From NCBI GenBank assembly GCA_028284935.1, contig JANQQQ010000039.1:434001-498000 (forward strand): a stretch of DNA of 64,000 nucleotides. The letters run 5' to 3'. A program made the position numbers and the translations under genes. This DNA comes from Croceivirga sp. (GTDB lineage Bacteria; Bacteroidota; Bacteroidia; Flavobacteriales; Flavobacteriaceae). Within the stretch, counting starts at the first letter, position 1. Each line of letters opens with the position of its first letter. Shown piece after piece: positions 63,636 through 64,000 of the stretch. The notes below the pieces were generated by a model. The model made no database searches. It was not told the origin of the DNA and saw only the letters and a program-made list of their open reading frames with translations.

Positions 63636-64000
63636 TCAAACTGCAAGCTCACTCTGGTTCCTAAAGACCAGGGTATCATCAAAGGAATCCAGAAGTATAA
63701 TACTTTCACTTTTAATGGTTCCCTTTAACAACTCTTTGGATAGTTTGTTGAGCACCTCCTTTTGAATCAACCGCTTTATGGGACGTGCCCCATATTGGGG
63801 ATCATATCCCTTTCCTGATAGATATAGAATGGCCTCCTCAGTGGCATCCATTGTGATATTCTGCTGGGATAACCGTTTTTTCAACTGATCCAGTTGTACA
63901 CCAACAATTTCTTTGATGGCCTCTTTGCTTAACGGGGTGAACATGATAATATCATCAATTCTGTTCAAGAATTCTGGGCGAACCGTTTTCTTCAACAATC
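63636..64000 (-). CDS. clpB: ATP-dependent chaperone ClpB, C-terminal fragment
   Basis: About 121 residues are visible before the gene leaves the right edge of the window. They carry the end of the second AAA+ module, with sensor-type RPEFLNRIDDIIMF and GYDPQYGARPIKRLIQKEV (sensor-2 Arg). Both segments are characteristic of ClpB/Hsp104. ClpB dissolves protein aggregates with DnaK. The N-terminal and first AAA+ domains are outside the window. The ClpA or ClpC alternative is less likely because of this C-terminal sequence. Confidence 0.9.
   Translation of the reverse strand, partial: LLKKTVRPEFLNRIDDIIMFTPLSKEAIKEIVGVQLDQLKKRLSQQNITMDATEEAILYLSGKGYDPQYGARPIKRLIQKEVLNKLSKELLKGTIKSESIILLDSFDDTLVFRNQSELAV

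Overview
The window is a 64 kb piece of a bacterial chromosome, almost certainly from the family Flavobacteriaceae (phylum Bacteroidota). The evidence is a TonB receptor paired with DUF4249 lipoproteins, a PorP/SprF type IX secretion protein with a SPOR tail, a monomeric NADP isocitrate dehydrogenase, the families DUF4294, DUF6095, DUF4835, DUF5686, DUF6503 and DUF6913, promoters of the Bacteroidota form TTG-N19-TAnnTTTG, and a near absence of Shine-Dalgarno sequences. Gene density is high and many genes overlap by 1 to 17 bases. I see no prophage, insertion sequence, CRISPR array, tRNA or rRNA, so this reads as core chromosome rather than an island. The genus cannot be fixed from sequence alone.

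Layout. 0-6 kb: an M42 peptidase fragment, two small unknowns, then a plus-strand operon of a sodium:solute symporter, a GH13 sugar phosphorylase that looks like a glucosylglycerate phosphorylase, and a GntP permease. 6-11 kb, minus strand: a TonB-dependent receptor followed by three tandem DUF4249 lipoproteins. 11-19 kb, minus strand: icd, an intergenic stretch of about 615 bases that I interpret as an unannotated structured RNA gene with its own promoter and terminator, rplS with its leader, trmD, a GNAT gene, a coiled-coil membrane protein, an N-terminally extended GAPDH and an HtrA protease. 19-25 kb: dapF, a GNAT gene, mltG and a lysozyme-like protein, then rsmI-like, a protein tyrosine phosphatase and dnaA. 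25-33 kb: the tightly coupled set ribD, HAD, EamA and YigZ, facing a thioesterase, then GNAT, prmC, LOG and ligA.

33-46 kb: a DUF3089 hydrolase, a 5'-nucleotidase split into two genes, DUF6913-dapA, bamD-rpoZ-coaBC-DUF4835-recN, fabI, and glycosyltransferase-YbbR-coaE. 46-48.6 kb: a two-component system closed by a strong terminator. 48.7-56 kb: a long minus-strand run from an oxidoreductase to gluconokinase, holding a 3-hydroxyacyl-CoA dehydrogenase, YggS, a DnaQ-like nuclease with a degenerate GIY-YIG domain, a voltage-gated-type channel with a zinc ribbon, and miaA. 56-64 kb: pcm, a DUF5686 outer-membrane protein, smpB, a DUF6503 lipoprotein, a histidine phosphatase, a PorP/SprF-SPOR protein, a TetR regulator and the 3' end of clpB.

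Most genes are housekeeping: lysine and peptidoglycan precursors, CoA, fatty acids, riboflavin, DNA replication and repair, tRNA and ribosome maturation, and envelope assembly. The parts most worth following up are the RNA gene between rplS and icd, the symporter-phosphorylase-GntP operon, the triplicated DUF4249 lipoproteins, and the split nucleotidase whose two halves carry different export signals.
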